64,000 nucleotides of DNA, from assembly GCA_964572825.1 (NCBI GenBank), contig CAZNGS010000006.1, positions 38,036-102,035 on the forward strand, read 5' to 3'. Below are positions 51,127 through 59,788 of this stretch, one piece after another. How positions within the stretch are numbered: the stretch's first letter is position 1; each line of letters starts with the position of its first letter. Source of the DNA: CAYVBE01 sp964572825 (GTDB lineage Bacteria > Planctomycetota > Brocadiia > SM23-32). The notes under the pieces are model-generated. The model saw only the letters and a list, made by a program, of their open reading frames with translations. It was not told where the DNA came from and did no database searches. The translations under genes were made by a program, and so were the position numbers.

Positions 51127-51190
51127 TGTATCGGCCGATACAGCGCAAACTTGCAGCATGGAAGATAGCGGCTGGCTGGCGGCTTGTCAA
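51127..51190 (-). promoter_or_regulatory. Promoter and 16-bp palindromic operator of the defence-like operon
   Basis: Minus strand TTGACA (51185-51190), 17 bases, TATCTT (51162-51167). About 20 bases downstream, near or just after the expected start of transcription, lies the perfect palindrome TGTATCGGCCGATACA (51127-51142). Its position fits a repressor that keeps the operon quiet. No regulator gene is adjacent. Confidence 0.62.
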
Positions 51191-51330
51191 AGCAGTTCGG
51201 TCGGCCCTGCGGCGTTGTAACGTGGACATGCCCGACGAGGAGGCGAAGTTACCCGGAGAGGGCCTGAGCGCCCCTTAGACGATGGCTCGCAGCGTTCAGA
51301 CGGCTGGCTGAAGATCTGGTGGCAACGGGC

Positions 51331-51431
51331 GCGGGCGAAGTCGTAAGCCTTTGCATGATAAACGCTTAGAACTCCAGGATTCCAGCTTCCCAAGCTGGAC
51401 GTCGTGGGTTCGAATCCCATCGCCCGCTCCA
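51331..51431 (+). tRNA. Malformed tRNA-Gly(CCC): good 3' half, disrupted 5' half
   Basis: The anticodon arm CCAGC-TTCCCAA-GCTGG (51382-51398, anticodon CCC), the T arm GTGGG-TTCGAAT-CCCAT (51404-51420) and the acceptor strand CGCCCGC plus TCCA (51421-51431) are perfect. The matching acceptor strand GCGGGCG is found at 51331-51337, followed by AAGT as in normal tRNA-Gly, but about 25 extra bases lie between it and the anticodon stem, including a near-duplicate TCCAGGAT/TCCAG. A working cloverleaf is unlikely. It looks like an attachment-site copy of a tRNA gene. Confidence 0.55.
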
Positions 51432-51614
51432 CCGTCATGTACGGACAGGAGCGGACAGGAGTGCCCTATAGCGGCCAACCCCCAAGGTTTACGACTCCTC
51501 CCGCTGGCCCGGTTTTGGCCTCTATTTGGCCACGAGATGACAGCAGTGGACACGGGCGGACAGGAGTTGGGGAAGATCTGGGTGAAACAGCGGATGAAGT
51601 AGTGGATGAAGTGG
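51421..51614. repeat. Repeat copy A, beginning in the tRNA-Gly 3' end
   Basis: Starts with ATCGCCCGCTCCACCGTCAT at the end of the tRNA and ends with a block at 51557-51614 (GGACAGGAGTTGGGGAAGAT onwards). The same order of blocks recurs, more diverged, at 54992-55228, and the last block again at 62956-63013. It lies directly before the ATPase gene. The antisense reading of the tRNA part gives the familiar spurious peptide GFEPTTSSLGSW. Possibly the relic of an attachment site with the end of an integrase gene. Confidence 0.55.
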
Positions 51615-51755
51615 ACCTGGGCCCCGGGCCGGAGGCTTGCAGCAGCGGGAGTCGCTGAGTATGCTGTGGGGCGTGAGGGAACTGCCTCGTTTCGCTGCTT
51701 GGCGCAGGCAAGCTTCCCGAACTCTCCAGAGAGTGCGTATGCAGGAGGACTGAAC

Positions 51756-54476
51756 TTGCCCTCAATTCCGGATGTGGAATGGCATGCGCTGGAAACCGAG
51801 GGCGTGCTCTCGGAGGTTGAGTCGTGCCCCGAAGGCTTGGGCCAGGAAGAGGTCGACCGGCGTCTGGAGGAGTACGGCGAGAATGAACTGACCGGGGAAG
51901 AGGGCATTGGTCCAGTTCAGTTGTTGCTCCGGCAGGTTCATAACCCCCTTATCTACCTGCTGTGTGGCGCCGCGGTCGTCTCGCTGGTGGCCGGGCATAT
52001 GGTGGATCCCGGCGTGATCCTGGGAGTAGTCGTGCTTAACACGCTCCTGGGCTTCGTGCAGGAGTGGCGGGCCGAGGGTGCGCTGGCCGCTCTGCGGGAG
52101 ATGTCCGCGCCCCGCGCGCGAGTGTTGCGAGAGGGGGAGACTGAGACGGTGGAGGCGCGCGCCATCGTGCCGGGAGACGTGCTGGCGCTGGAAAGCGGCG
52201 ACCGGGTGGCGGCCGACGCGCGGGTGCTGCGGGCCGATGAATTGCACGTTGATGAGTCGGCACTGACCGGGGAATCCCAACCGGTGGCGAAAGGGTCGAG
52301 TCCCGTGGATACGGGCACACCGGTGGCCGACCGGTGCAACATGGTCTGGATGTCCACGAATGTCATAGGTGGCCGGGGCCGCGCCGTGGTAGTGAGCACC
52401 GGCATGGGCACGGAGGTGGGCCAGATCGCGGGGGACGTGCAGGCCATTCGGCGCGAGAAGACCCCCCTGCAGAAGCGCATGCACAAACTGGGCGTCTACA
52501 TGGGCATACTGGGCGTCGCCCTGGCCGCACTGGTGTTTGCGACCGGAGTCATTGCCGGCAACGAGGTGGTCGAGATGCTCCTGTTCTCGGTGGCGGCGGC
52601 CGTCTCGGCTATTCCGGAGGGACTGCCCGCTGTGATAAGCGTTAGCCTGGCGCTGGGAGTGCGTCGCATGGCCGACCGCCACGCCATCGTACGTCGCCTG
52701 CCCGCCGTCGAGACGCTCGGTTCCGTGACTGCCATATGTTCGGACAAGACCGGCACAATTACCCGCAACCAGATGACCGTGCAGCGGTTATGGGCCGGGG
52801 GCCACTCCTACGAGGCCACCGGCGAGGGGTACGATCCGGAAGGGAGTATCCGCACCGAGGAGGGCCAACCGCTGACGGAGCTGCCCGACGACCTCGGCGC
52901 GCTGCTGCGCATCGGCGCGCTGGCCAACAACGCCGCGCTCAAGGAGCAGGACGGCACCTGGAGCGTGCAGGGCAGCCCGAGCGAAGGCGCCCTGCTGGCG
53001 GCGGCGCGGAAGGGTGGGCTGGAACCCCGGCAACTGCGCGAGGAGAGGGAGCGAATCCACGAGATCCCCTTCTCCAGCGGCCGCCAGTACATGGCCACGC
53101 TCCACCTGCAGGAGGACCGCGACGGCCGCCTCCTGCTGGTCAAGGGCGCTCCGGACCGCCTGCTCGACTACTGCTCCCGTATCCAAGTGGACGGCGACCA
53201 GGTGGAGATGAGTGAGAAACGGCGGGAGCAAGTCCGCCACGTGGCAGACCGGTTCGCCGAGCAGGGCATGCGGGTGATGGCAGGCACATGGCGCGAGGTG
53301 GAGCAGGGCAAAGACCGCGTGGAAGCGGAGGACGCCGAATACGGGCTGACCCTGGTCGGCCTATGGGCGATGCACGACCCGCCCAGGGAGGAGAGCGTGC
53401 AGGCGGTGGCCGAGGCAGAAAGGGCCGGCATACGGCCCATCATGATAACGGGCGATCATGCCGCCACGGCCCTGGCCATCGCCCGGCAGGTAGGCATTGC
53501 GAGAGACGGGGAAGTCCTGTCCTCCGCCGATGTCGAGGCGCTGGAGCCCCGCGATCTGGCCGAAGCGGCAATGCGCGACGGCGTCTTCGCACGCGTGGCA
53601 CCGGACCACAAGCTCAAGATCATGAAATCCCTGAAGGAACACGGCCAGGTGGTGGCCATGACGGGAGACGGCGTCAACGATGCGCCGGCCCTGAAAGAGG
53701 CCGACATCGGCGTGGCCATGGGGCAGACCGGCACCGAGGTGGCCAGGGAAGCCGCCGATATGGTTCTGACCGATGACAACTTCGCCACCATCGTTCACGC
53801 CGTCGAAGAGGGCCGCGTCATCTTCAGCAACCTGCAGCGGGTGGTGTTCTTCCTGCTTTCGACGAATATGGGCGAGATCGTGACCCTCCTCGGCGCCCTG
53901 GCCCTCGGGTTCGAGTTGCCGCTGACGGCCGTCATGATACTTTGGGTCAACCTGGTGACGGACGGGGCCTGCACCGTTCCGCTCGGGGTGGAGCCGCCGC
54001 ACGGCGACGTGCTGGACCGCCCGCCACGCGACCCGGGCGCGCCGATTCTGGACTGGGGCCTTCTCCGCCGGATAGGTATCCTTGCGCTGGTGATGGCCGT
54101 TGGGAGCCTTGGGCTGTTCTGGTATCGGTCGGCTAACGGTCCCCTGGACCACGCCCGCACGGTCGCTTTCGCCACAATGGCCGCCTTCCAGTGGTTCCAG
54201 GCCTTCAACGCACGCTCCCGCTATCAGTCAGTGTTCAAGATAGGGTTCTGGCGGAACCCGTGGGTGCTGACGGGATTGGGCGCGGCCGTCATTTTGCAGG
54301 TGCTTGTCGTCCACACCGGCCCCGGCCAGTTGCTGTTCGGCACAACGCACCTCACAGTCATTGACTGGCTGCTCGTGCTGCTCGTGTCGAGTTCGATCTG
54401 GATCGCCGACGAGATGTTGAAGCTCCTGAACGTGCACGGGTACCCGGATAGGCACCTGAGTGCAGCCCTCAGCTGA
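51756..54476 (+). CDS. P-type (P2A-like) cation-transporting ATPase
   Basis: A TTG at 51756 with AGGAGG 7 bases upstream starts a 906-residue protein; an open frame continues further upstream but is repeat-derived. An N-terminal cation-ATPase domain (10-75) is followed by two membrane helices, the actuator domain with TGES (171-174), helices 3-4 with PEGLP (287-291), phosphorylation site Asp330 in DKTGT, the nucleotide-binding domain, TGDGVNDAPALK, and six C-terminal helices. The architecture is that of Ca2+/Mn2+ or Na+/K+ type P2 pumps. NLVTDGACTVPLG in helix 6 departs from the usual NLVTDG-P pattern, so the ion is uncertain. It stands alone between repeats A and B. Confidence 0.92.
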   Translation: MPSIPDVEWHALETEGVLSEVESCPEGLGQEEVDRRLEEYGENELTGEEGIGPVQLLLRQVHNPLIYLLCGAAVVSLVAGHMVDPGVILGVVVLNTLLGFVQEWRAEGALAALREMSAPRARVLREGETETVEARAIVPGDVLALESGDRVAADARVLRADELHVDESALTGESQPVAKGSSPVDTGTPVADRCNMVWMSTNVIGGRGRAVVVSTGMGTEVGQIAGDVQAIRREKTPLQKRMHKLGVYMGILGVALAALVFATGVIAGNEVVEMLLFSVAAAVSAIPEGLPAVISVSLALGVRRMADRHAIVRRLPAVETLGSVTAICSDKTGTITRNQMTVQRLWAGGHSYEATGEGYDPEGSIRTEEGQPLTELPDDLGALLRIGALANNAALKEQDGTWSVQGSPSEGALLAAARKGGLEPRQLREERERIHEIPFSSGRQYMATLHLQEDRDGRLLLVKGAPDRLLDYCSRIQVDGDQVEMSEKRREQVRHVADRFAEQGMRVMAGTWREVEQGKDRVEAEDAEYGLTLVGLWAMHDPPREESVQAVAEAERAGIRPIMITGDHAATALAIARQVGIARDGEVLSSADVEALEPRDLAEAAMRDGVFARVAPDHKLKIMKSLKEHGQVVAMTGDGVNDAPALKEADIGVAMGQTGTEVAREAADMVLTDDNFATIVHAVEEGRVIFSNLQRVVFFLLSTNMGEIVTLLGALALGFELPLTAVMILWVNLVTDGACTVPLGVEPPHGDVLDRPPRDPGAPILDWGLLRRIGILALVMAVGSLGLFWYRSANGPLDHARTVAFATMAAFQWFQAFNARSRYQSVFKIGFWRNPWVLTGLGAAVILQVLVVHTGPGQLLFGTTHLTVIDWLLVLLVSSSIWIADEMLKLLNVHGYPDRHLSAALS

Positions 54477-54576
54477 TTACCCGCTGAACGGCCACCTCCA
54501 TAGCTTCGAGGCGAAGTGCCCGAAAGCAGCGTGCCCCCAGCAGTGTCCGCCCAGTCATGGGTGCGTTGTGTCCCGT

Positions 54577-54870
54577 GGGGAGGTGCTCCAGAAGCACCTA
54601 CCCGCATCTGGAGCGGTCACGATCCCTGACGAAGAGAGGCTTCTTCGCCTCAAACTGGCTTCCTGGTGCAGCCGTGTTCGGCCTTCCGATCCGCTGGCGG
54701 GCAGGGGTACCACTTCATGGCGCCGCTGTGTGCTCCGCGGCATTCATCGTTCCCAGGGCGGGCAAGCATGGTGAGGTCGAGGGAGGAGTGACGCAGGGCG
54801 GCCCGGGCCGTGCGGGGCCTTGCCGTTGATAGGGCCGTAACGGCACGGCCCTGAAGGACTTCACCTTCAG
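54577..54870. other. Hairpin-rich non-coding stretch after the ATPase gene
   Basis: Three stems can be drawn: AGGTGCT/AGCACCT (54581-54599), AGGGCCGT/ACGGCCCT (54831-54852) and, directly after it, CTGAAGG/CCTTCAG (54851-54870). None ends in a T run. The whole interval 54477-55422 has no credible gene apart from repeat B and could contain an uncharacterised RNA or decayed sequence. Confidence 0.4.
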
Positions 54871-54991
54871 CCGGCCTCACCCCCCCGGGGGGTGGCCCGG
54901 CTGTTCTTGCTGAGGTGGGTGCCGAAGGTGGGGCGGACGGGGGCCTTACTGGCCTACGGGCCGGGCTGGACATCGTCCTGCTCCTGCGGGA

Positions 54992-55228
54992 TCGCCCGCC
55001 CCACCGTCATTCACGCTCAGGACCCGACAGCAGCGCACTGCAGTGGCCACCCCGCGCGACTTACGCCTCTCACGCTCCGCCGCCTTGGGCGAAGGAGGGC
55101 CGCCCATCTGGCCGCGCGATGCCACGAGGGGATAGCAGAGTTGTCCTCCGTAGCCTCGCGCGCGGGGGGACGGACAGCAGTTGGGGAAGATCGGGGCGAA
55201 ACAGGGGATGAGGGTCTGGATGAAGTGG
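54992..55228. repeat. Repeat copy B with a degenerate tRNA-Gly 3' end
   Basis: It begins TCGCCCGCCCCACCGTCAT (54992-55010), almost the tRNA end of copy A, then a block 55031-55118 shared with copy C (62848-62935, about 6 differences), and the closing block 55171-55228 shared with both. An extra stretch of about 30-40 bases separates the two blocks relative to copy C. It ends about 260 bases before the IclR gene. Confidence 0.6.
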
Positions 55229-55422
55229 CCGGGCGAGTCACCCCGGGGCTCCCCCGGGAGGACCCGCTCGACCGCATCGTTTGCAGGGCACGATTCTCCT
55301 CGGACCCCCGGCGCCACACGTAGACACCGGTACAGCTGCGGGAATGTCTTCCGGTTCGGGGCGGCGGCGTCCATCAAAAGGATGTTGCACAGGGTACCTG
55401 CGCAGCAGCGAGTATAGTGCGC

Positions 55423-55451
55423 TTGAAACGTGCCCGGGGAGGGGCTATACT
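55423..55451 (+). promoter_or_regulatory. Predicted promoter of the IclR-to-sulfatase operon
   Basis: TTGAAA (55423-55428), 17 bases, TATACT (55446-55451), about 40 bases before ATG 55492. It fixes the start of IclR, since earlier codons would not be transcribed. Confidence 0.68.
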
Positions 55452-55491
55452 TTGCCTCAAGTACTCTGAAACTCCTTCCGCCAGGCGAAAC

Positions 55492-56259
55492 ATGATACAG
55501 GTTCTTCGGCGCGCCGCCCAGGTTCTTCAATCCGTCGGCGAGATGCATGCCCCTTCTTTCACGGATATACGTCAGGCCACCGACCTGAATAAGGCCACCC
55601 TCTCGCGCATACTGGCCAGCCTCACGAAACTGGGCTTTCTGGAGCGGGCCAGCGACCGGAGTTACAGCGTCGGACCGCTCTTACTCGGGCTCGCCCGCCC
55701 TGCCCTGAAACGTGAATCGCTCTCGGCGGTGGCGGAGAGGCACGCGCGGGCCCTGGCCGAGAAGCTCGGGGAGCTCGTGACGGTGGGTACCGTTCGTCAT
55801 GGCCATCGCTATAACCTGGCCAAAGCGACGGTCAATCGGAGCATCACGGTGGATGCTGAACTCCACATGCGGCCATCCCCCTATGACACCGCCACGGGCC
55901 GGATGATGCTGGCCCACCTGAGCGACCCCGAGCTGGCTGAGGTCATCGAGGCGAACGGTCTGCCCGCAGAGGGATGGCCCGAAGTGTCCAACCGGGAGGA
56001 GTTGACAGCGGAGCTGCAGCGCATCCGCGCGCAGGGGCACGCCGCCCGCGCCAGCCCCGACGGCGAGGCCGAGGCGCTTGCGGTTCCGGTGTTCGGGCCC
56101 GAAGGAACAGTTTGCGCGGCCGTAGGGACGGGCATCCCCCGCTATCGGCTGGATGATGAACGCCGTGCCCATGTTCTGGCCGTGTTAGGAAGGGCTGCTG
56201 GTGCCATGGCGGAGGAACTCAGCCTGGAAATGGGCCGTCGGGCGGAGGAGATGGCGTGA
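55492..56259 (+). CDS. IclR-family transcriptional regulator
   Basis: 255 residues. Residues 1-65 are a winged helix-turn-helix (VLQSVGEMHAPSFTDIRQATDLNKATLSRILASLTKLGFLER). Residues 80-245 are the IclR effector domain, with GTVRHGHRYNLA, PYDTATGRMMLAHL and LAVPVFGPEG. IclR proteins usually bind a small catabolite. It is the first gene of the cluster and its stop overlaps the ferredoxin start (GTGA), so it probably regulates the FAD oxidoreductase, sulfatase and GH115 genes in response to a breakdown product. Confidence 0.9.
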   Translation: MIQVLRRAAQVLQSVGEMHAPSFTDIRQATDLNKATLSRILASLTKLGFLERASDRSYSVGPLLLGLARPALKRESLSAVAERHARALAEKLGELVTVGTVRHGHRYNLAKATVNRSITVDAELHMRPSPYDTATGRMMLAHLSDPELAEVIEANGLPAEGWPEVSNREELTAELQRIRAQGHAARASPDGEAEALAVPVFGPEGTVCAAVGTGIPRYRLDDERRAHVLAVLGRAAGAMAEELSLEMGRRAEEMA

Positions 56260-56450
56260 GATACGAGGTTGCCGGCGGCTGCACCTTCTGCATGACCTGC
56301 GTGAACGAGTGTCCCGTGGAGGCGATCCGGATGACTCCGGACGGGGCGGTCATCGATCAGGCCGCTTGCGTGGGGTGCGGCGTCTGCCAGGAGAACTGTC
56401 CCTCTGAAGCTATCGAGGTGATCGACGAAAAGGAGGAGCACGATGGTTGA
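56256..56450 (+). CDS. 2[4Fe-4S] ferredoxin
   Basis: 64 residues from a GTG that overlaps the IclR stop. Two complete cluster motifs: Cys9, 12, 15, 19 and Cys38, 41, 44, 48, each ending CP. This is a bacterial-type two-cluster ferredoxin. It overlaps the FAD oxidoreductase start by 8 bases, so the two are translationally coupled and the ferredoxin is the likely electron partner of that enzyme. Confidence 0.93.
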   Translation: MRYEVAGGCTFCMTCVNECPVEAIRMTPDGAVIDQAACVGCGVCQENCPSEAIEVIDEKEEHDG

Positions 56451-57933
56451 TCTACATCTGTCCGACGGAAAGCTGGTGGAGCCGGAGCGACGGCTGAATG
56501 TAGCCGCTGAATACGACGTGATCGTGGTCGGCGGCGGCATCGCCGGCTTCGGCGCCGGCGTGGCGAGCGCCCGCAAAGGATGCCGTACGCTCATCGTGGA
56601 ATCGCTGACCGCCCTCGGCGGGCTGACGACGCTCGGCCTGGTAAACATCCCCCTCGATTACGTCTCCGGGATCGGCGAGGAGATGTTCGACCGGCTGAAG
56701 GCCGTTGACGGACTCCGGCACCGCAACAGCGATCCCGAGAAGCACAAGCTTGTCCTCGATCACATGGTAGACGAAGCCGGCTGCGACCTCCTGCTGGCGA
56801 CCACCGTGGTGGACACCATCGTGCAGGACGGTGCCGTCCGCGGCGTAGTGGTCCAGAGCAAATCGGGCCGCCAGGCCATCCTCGCCGACCGCGTCATCGA
56901 CTGCAGCGGCGACGCCGACGCGGCCGCATTCGCCGGATGCCGCTTCAGCGTAGGGCGTCCCGAGGACGGCATCACCCAGGGCTGCTCCCTGGAGTTTCGC
57001 CTCGGCGGCGTGGAGTGGGACGCCTACCAGGAATCCGACCTGAAGGCCGAGGACCCCAAGTGGATTGACCTGATCCGGGATGCTCTGGCGTCCGGCGACC
57101 TGCCCGAGGAGGTGGACAACCATCTGAACTGGATGACACACGTTCCGGGTCGGCCAGAGCACTGCGGGATGGACGAGGTGAGCATCTGCTTCAGCCACTC
57201 GCGGAACTGTCACCCGCTCGACAACCGCGACCTGACCCGGATGTATCGGGAAGGGCGCGAGCAGGCCGACATGCTGTGGAAGTTCATCCGCAGGTGCGTG
57301 CCCGGGTTCCAGAACTCCTGGCTCATCGACACCGGAACGCTTCTCGGCGTGCGGGACAGCCGGCGGGTGCTCGGCGAATACGTGATCGACGGCTGGGACC
57401 TGGCCCGCCACGCCACCTTCGACGACGTGATCACCATAAGCTCCCACGGATACGATGTCCACGGCCCGGACCACGTCGGCAACGTGAAGTGGATCGCACA
57501 CGAAATCGACGGGGAGACACGCTACGTCATCTTCAACCGTGGTGGCTACGGCTCCAGCTATCTTCCGCCCGGTAGCAAGGAGGCGCTCTGCGACTGGAAG
57601 GGACGCACGGGAGACGATATGGAGTTCCCGGAGCACCCGTGTTACGACATTCCGTACCGGAGCCTCGTCCCGGTGGACGTGGACGACCTGCTGGTAGCCG
57701 GTCGATGCCTCTCGGCGGATTTCATGGCCCAGAGCGGCTGCCGGCTCATCATGGCCTGCCTGACCATGGGCCAGGCGGCCGGCACGGCGGCCGCGCTGTC
57801 GCTGGAGCGCGACATTCCGCCCCGGGAGGTCGAACGCGTCGAGCTGCAGAAGACGCTCATAGACGACGGGGTGAATATTGGCCAGAAAAACCGCGCTATC
57901 CCCGGAGTGACGGACGAACCGGAGAACGATTGA
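56443..57933 (+). CDS. FAD-dependent oxidoreductase (FAD_oxidored family)
   Basis: 496 residues, no signal peptide. The FAD-binding Rossmann motif is VIVVGGGIAGFGAGVASARKG, then GGLTTLGLVN and DCSGDADAAAFAG, and a C-terminal GRCLSADFMAQSGCRLIMACLTMGQAAGTAAA that contacts FAD. Two Cys-rich spots may face an electron partner. Members of this family are frequent in planctomycete polysaccharide loci but their substrates are mostly unknown. Coupling with the ferredoxin suggests an electron-transfer oxidoreductase acting on a sugar or sugar acid released by the neighbouring enzymes. Confidence 0.87.
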   Translation: MVDLHLSDGKLVEPERRLNVAAEYDVIVVGGGIAGFGAGVASARKGCRTLIVESLTALGGLTTLGLVNIPLDYVSGIGEEMFDRLKAVDGLRHRNSDPEKHKLVLDHMVDEAGCDLLLATTVVDTIVQDGAVRGVVVQSKSGRQAILADRVIDCSGDADAAAFAGCRFSVGRPEDGITQGCSLEFRLGGVEWDAYQESDLKAEDPKWIDLIRDALASGDLPEEVDNHLNWMTHVPGRPEHCGMDEVSICFSHSRNCHPLDNRDLTRMYREGREQADMLWKFIRRCVPGFQNSWLIDTGTLLGVRDSRRVLGEYVIDGWDLARHATFDDVITISSHGYDVHGPDHVGNVKWIAHEIDGETRYVIFNRGGYGSSYLPPGSKEALCDWKGRTGDDMEFPEHPCYDIPYRSLVPVDVDDLLVAGRCLSADFMAQSGCRLIMACLTMGQAAGTAAALSLERDIPPREVERVELQKTLIDDGVNIGQKNRAIPGVTDEPEND

Positions 57934-57985
57934 AGACCTCACCTCAAACCACCAGGGTGCCATCGCGCCCGAGGAGGTTCTACAG

Positions 57986-59662
57986 ATGATGGAAGGCGGC
58001 AAGCACACGCATGAACCGGGGAAAACCCGGATGACACGATCCCCAATGAGTGACCCGCTGAGCCGGCGGGAAGCGCTGAAGTGCATGCTGGCCGGCACCG
58101 CGGGCATGGCGCTGCCTCTCGGGGCCACCACGCATGGAGCCCCTGCGCCGCAGCCGGTCGGGAACGAGCGGCCGAACATCCTTATGGTCATCACTGATGA
58201 CCAGAGCTGGCTGCACGCCGGGTCCTACGGTGACCCCAACATCCAGACCCCCGCCTTTGACCGGGTCGCCCACGAGGGCGTGCTCTTTCAGCACGCGTTC
58301 TGCGCTTCGCCTTCCTGTGGGCCCTCCCGCCGGGCCCTGATGACGGGCCAGTCCGGCTGGCGGCTAGGTTCGAGTCTCACGCACACGCCCAACCGCGGCC
58401 ATGATCCCGGGTTCTGTGGCGAGAGGTACCCGGAGCTACTGGCAGAGGCCAGCTACTTCATCGGCGGCGTCGGCGGCAAGGCCTGGCGCTACTCCAAGGA
58501 CCGGTGGGAGGTCCCCGCGAGCTATCCCGACCTGCAGGTGGAGAACAGGGACTACGCGGCCAGCTTCGAGAAGTTCCTGGCCGACCGGCCGAAGGGGACG
58601 CCGTTCTACTTCTACTTCTCCCCCATTGAGCCCCACCGGGGCTACTCGAAAGGCTCGGGCGTGCGGGCCGGGCGAAAGCTCAGCGAGGCCCTCGTGCCGG
58701 GCTGGCTGCCGGACAGGCCCGAGATCCGCTCGGACATCCTTGACTACTACCTGGAGATCGAACACGTCGACCGCCATGTGGGCCGCATGCTGAAGACGCT
58801 CGAGGAGACGGGTGAACTCGAGAACACGATCGTCGTCTACACCTCCGACAACGGCATGCCGTTCCCGCGGGGCAAGGCGACGCTCTACGACTCCGGCGTG
58901 CGCATGCCCCTGGCGATCATGTGGCCCCGGGAGGTGCCCGGTGGCCGCACGGTGAGCGACTTCATGGGGCTCTGGGACCTGGCGCCGACCTTCCTGGAAG
59001 CAGCTGGCGCGCCGGTGCCGGAGGCGATGTACGGCCGAAGCCTGCTGCCGGTGCTCCGCTCGGAGAAGAGCGGGCAGGTTGCTCCCTCACGCGACTTCGC
59101 CGTCACCGCCAAGGAGGCCCACGTCTATGCCCGGCCGGCGGGGCTATACCCGATCCGGTCGATCCGCACGGCGAAGTGGGCGTACATCCGCAACTACGAG
59201 CCCGACCGCTGGCCCTCGGGGCCGGAGAACTGGCCCTACGGCGACGGCCGGTCCTTTCGCTTCCGCAGCGAAGGGTTCAATGACGTCGGCAACAGCCCGT
59301 CCAAGACCTACATCATGGAGCATCGCAACGACCCGGGCGTCACGCCCTACTTCCAATCGGCCTTCGGCATGCGGCCCGAGCACGAGCTCTACGACATGGA
59401 GGCCGACCCGGGCCAGATGAACAACCTTGCCGGCGACCCGGCCTACGCGGACGTGGTCGGAAAACTGCGCGAGCGAATGGAGGATCACCTCCGGGAGACG
59501 GGCGACCCGCGCCTGCTGCCCGGCGAGATGCCGTGGGCCGACGTCTATCTCTGGGACCGTGGGCCGGACTTCTGGGTGGCGTTCTACGCCGACCACATGA
59601 AGGACAACACTTACGAGGAGAACGCGGCGCTCCTCAAGGCCAGGTTCCAGAAGAAGGAGTAG
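57986..59662 (+). CDS. Exported Cys-type sulfatase
   Basis: GAGGAGG 8 bases before ATG 57986; 558 residues. The N-terminus carries SRREALKCMLAG, a Tat-like signal (twin arginine at 27-28). The sulfatase site is Cys111-G-P-S-R in CGPSRRALMTG, where Cys must be converted to formylglycine; Asp71 and Asp72 (VITDDQS) and a late YTSDNGMPF supply the calcium site. The best match by eye is the heparan N-sulfatase-like branch. It would remove sulfate from a polysaccharide outside the cytoplasm. The only FGE-fold protein in the window (1987-3999) is broken and lacks FGE cysteines, so maturation must be done from elsewhere. Confidence 0.9.
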   Translation: MMEGGKHTHEPGKTRMTRSPMSDPLSRREALKCMLAGTAGMALPLGATTHGAPAPQPVGNERPNILMVITDDQSWLHAGSYGDPNIQTPAFDRVAHEGVLFQHAFCASPSCGPSRRALMTGQSGWRLGSSLTHTPNRGHDPGFCGERYPELLAEASYFIGGVGGKAWRYSKDRWEVPASYPDLQVENRDYAASFEKFLADRPKGTPFYFYFSPIEPHRGYSKGSGVRAGRKLSEALVPGWLPDRPEIRSDILDYYLEIEHVDRHVGRMLKTLEETGELENTIVVYTSDNGMPFPRGKATLYDSGVRMPLAIMWPREVPGGRTVSDFMGLWDLAPTFLEAAGAPVPEAMYGRSLLPVLRSEKSGQVAPSRDFAVTAKEAHVYARPAGLYPIRSIRTAKWAYIRNYEPDRWPSGPENWPYGDGRSFRFRSEGFNDVGNSPSKTYIMEHRNDPGVTPYFQSAFGMRPEHELYDMEADPGQMNNLAGDPAYADVVGKLRERMEDHLRETGDPRLLPGEMPWADVYLWDRGPDFWVAFYADHMKDNTYEENAALLKARFQKKE

Positions 59663-59721
59663 GCGGCCGCCGGGGCCGGGCCACGATGGGGAGTAAGTGA
59701 TGAACCTGCTTGGAGTACACC

Positions 59722-59755
59722 GGTCGCCGCTCTTTGAAAGGGGCGGCGGCCTTTT
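59722..59755 (+). terminator. Rho-independent terminator after the sulfatase gene
   Basis: An 11-bp stem (59722-59732 with 59741-59751, two G-T pairs) with an 8-base loop TTTGAAAG, followed by TTTT (59752-59755). It lies between the sulfatase and GH115 genes, so GH115 may have its own promoter or depend on partial readthrough. Confidence 0.7.
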
Positions 59756-59788
59756 CCTGCGCAAAACCATTGGATAGGGAGATTATCC

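Noticed and set aside
51187..51438. Minus-strand frame with GFEPTTSSLGSW
   Set aside because: This peptide is the well-known false translation of the antisense of a tRNA-Gly gene, and is used here only as a sign of the tRNA.
54460..54774. 104-codon plus-strand frame after the ATPase gene
   Set aside because: Cys/Arg/Ser-rich, no ribosome site, overlaps hairpins and the end of the ATPase gene.
54640..54780. Possible 5S rRNA-like segment (GTGTTCGG and GGGGTACCACTTC)
   Set aside because: Only short resemblances; conserved 5S helices could not be built and no 16S or 23S sequence is near.
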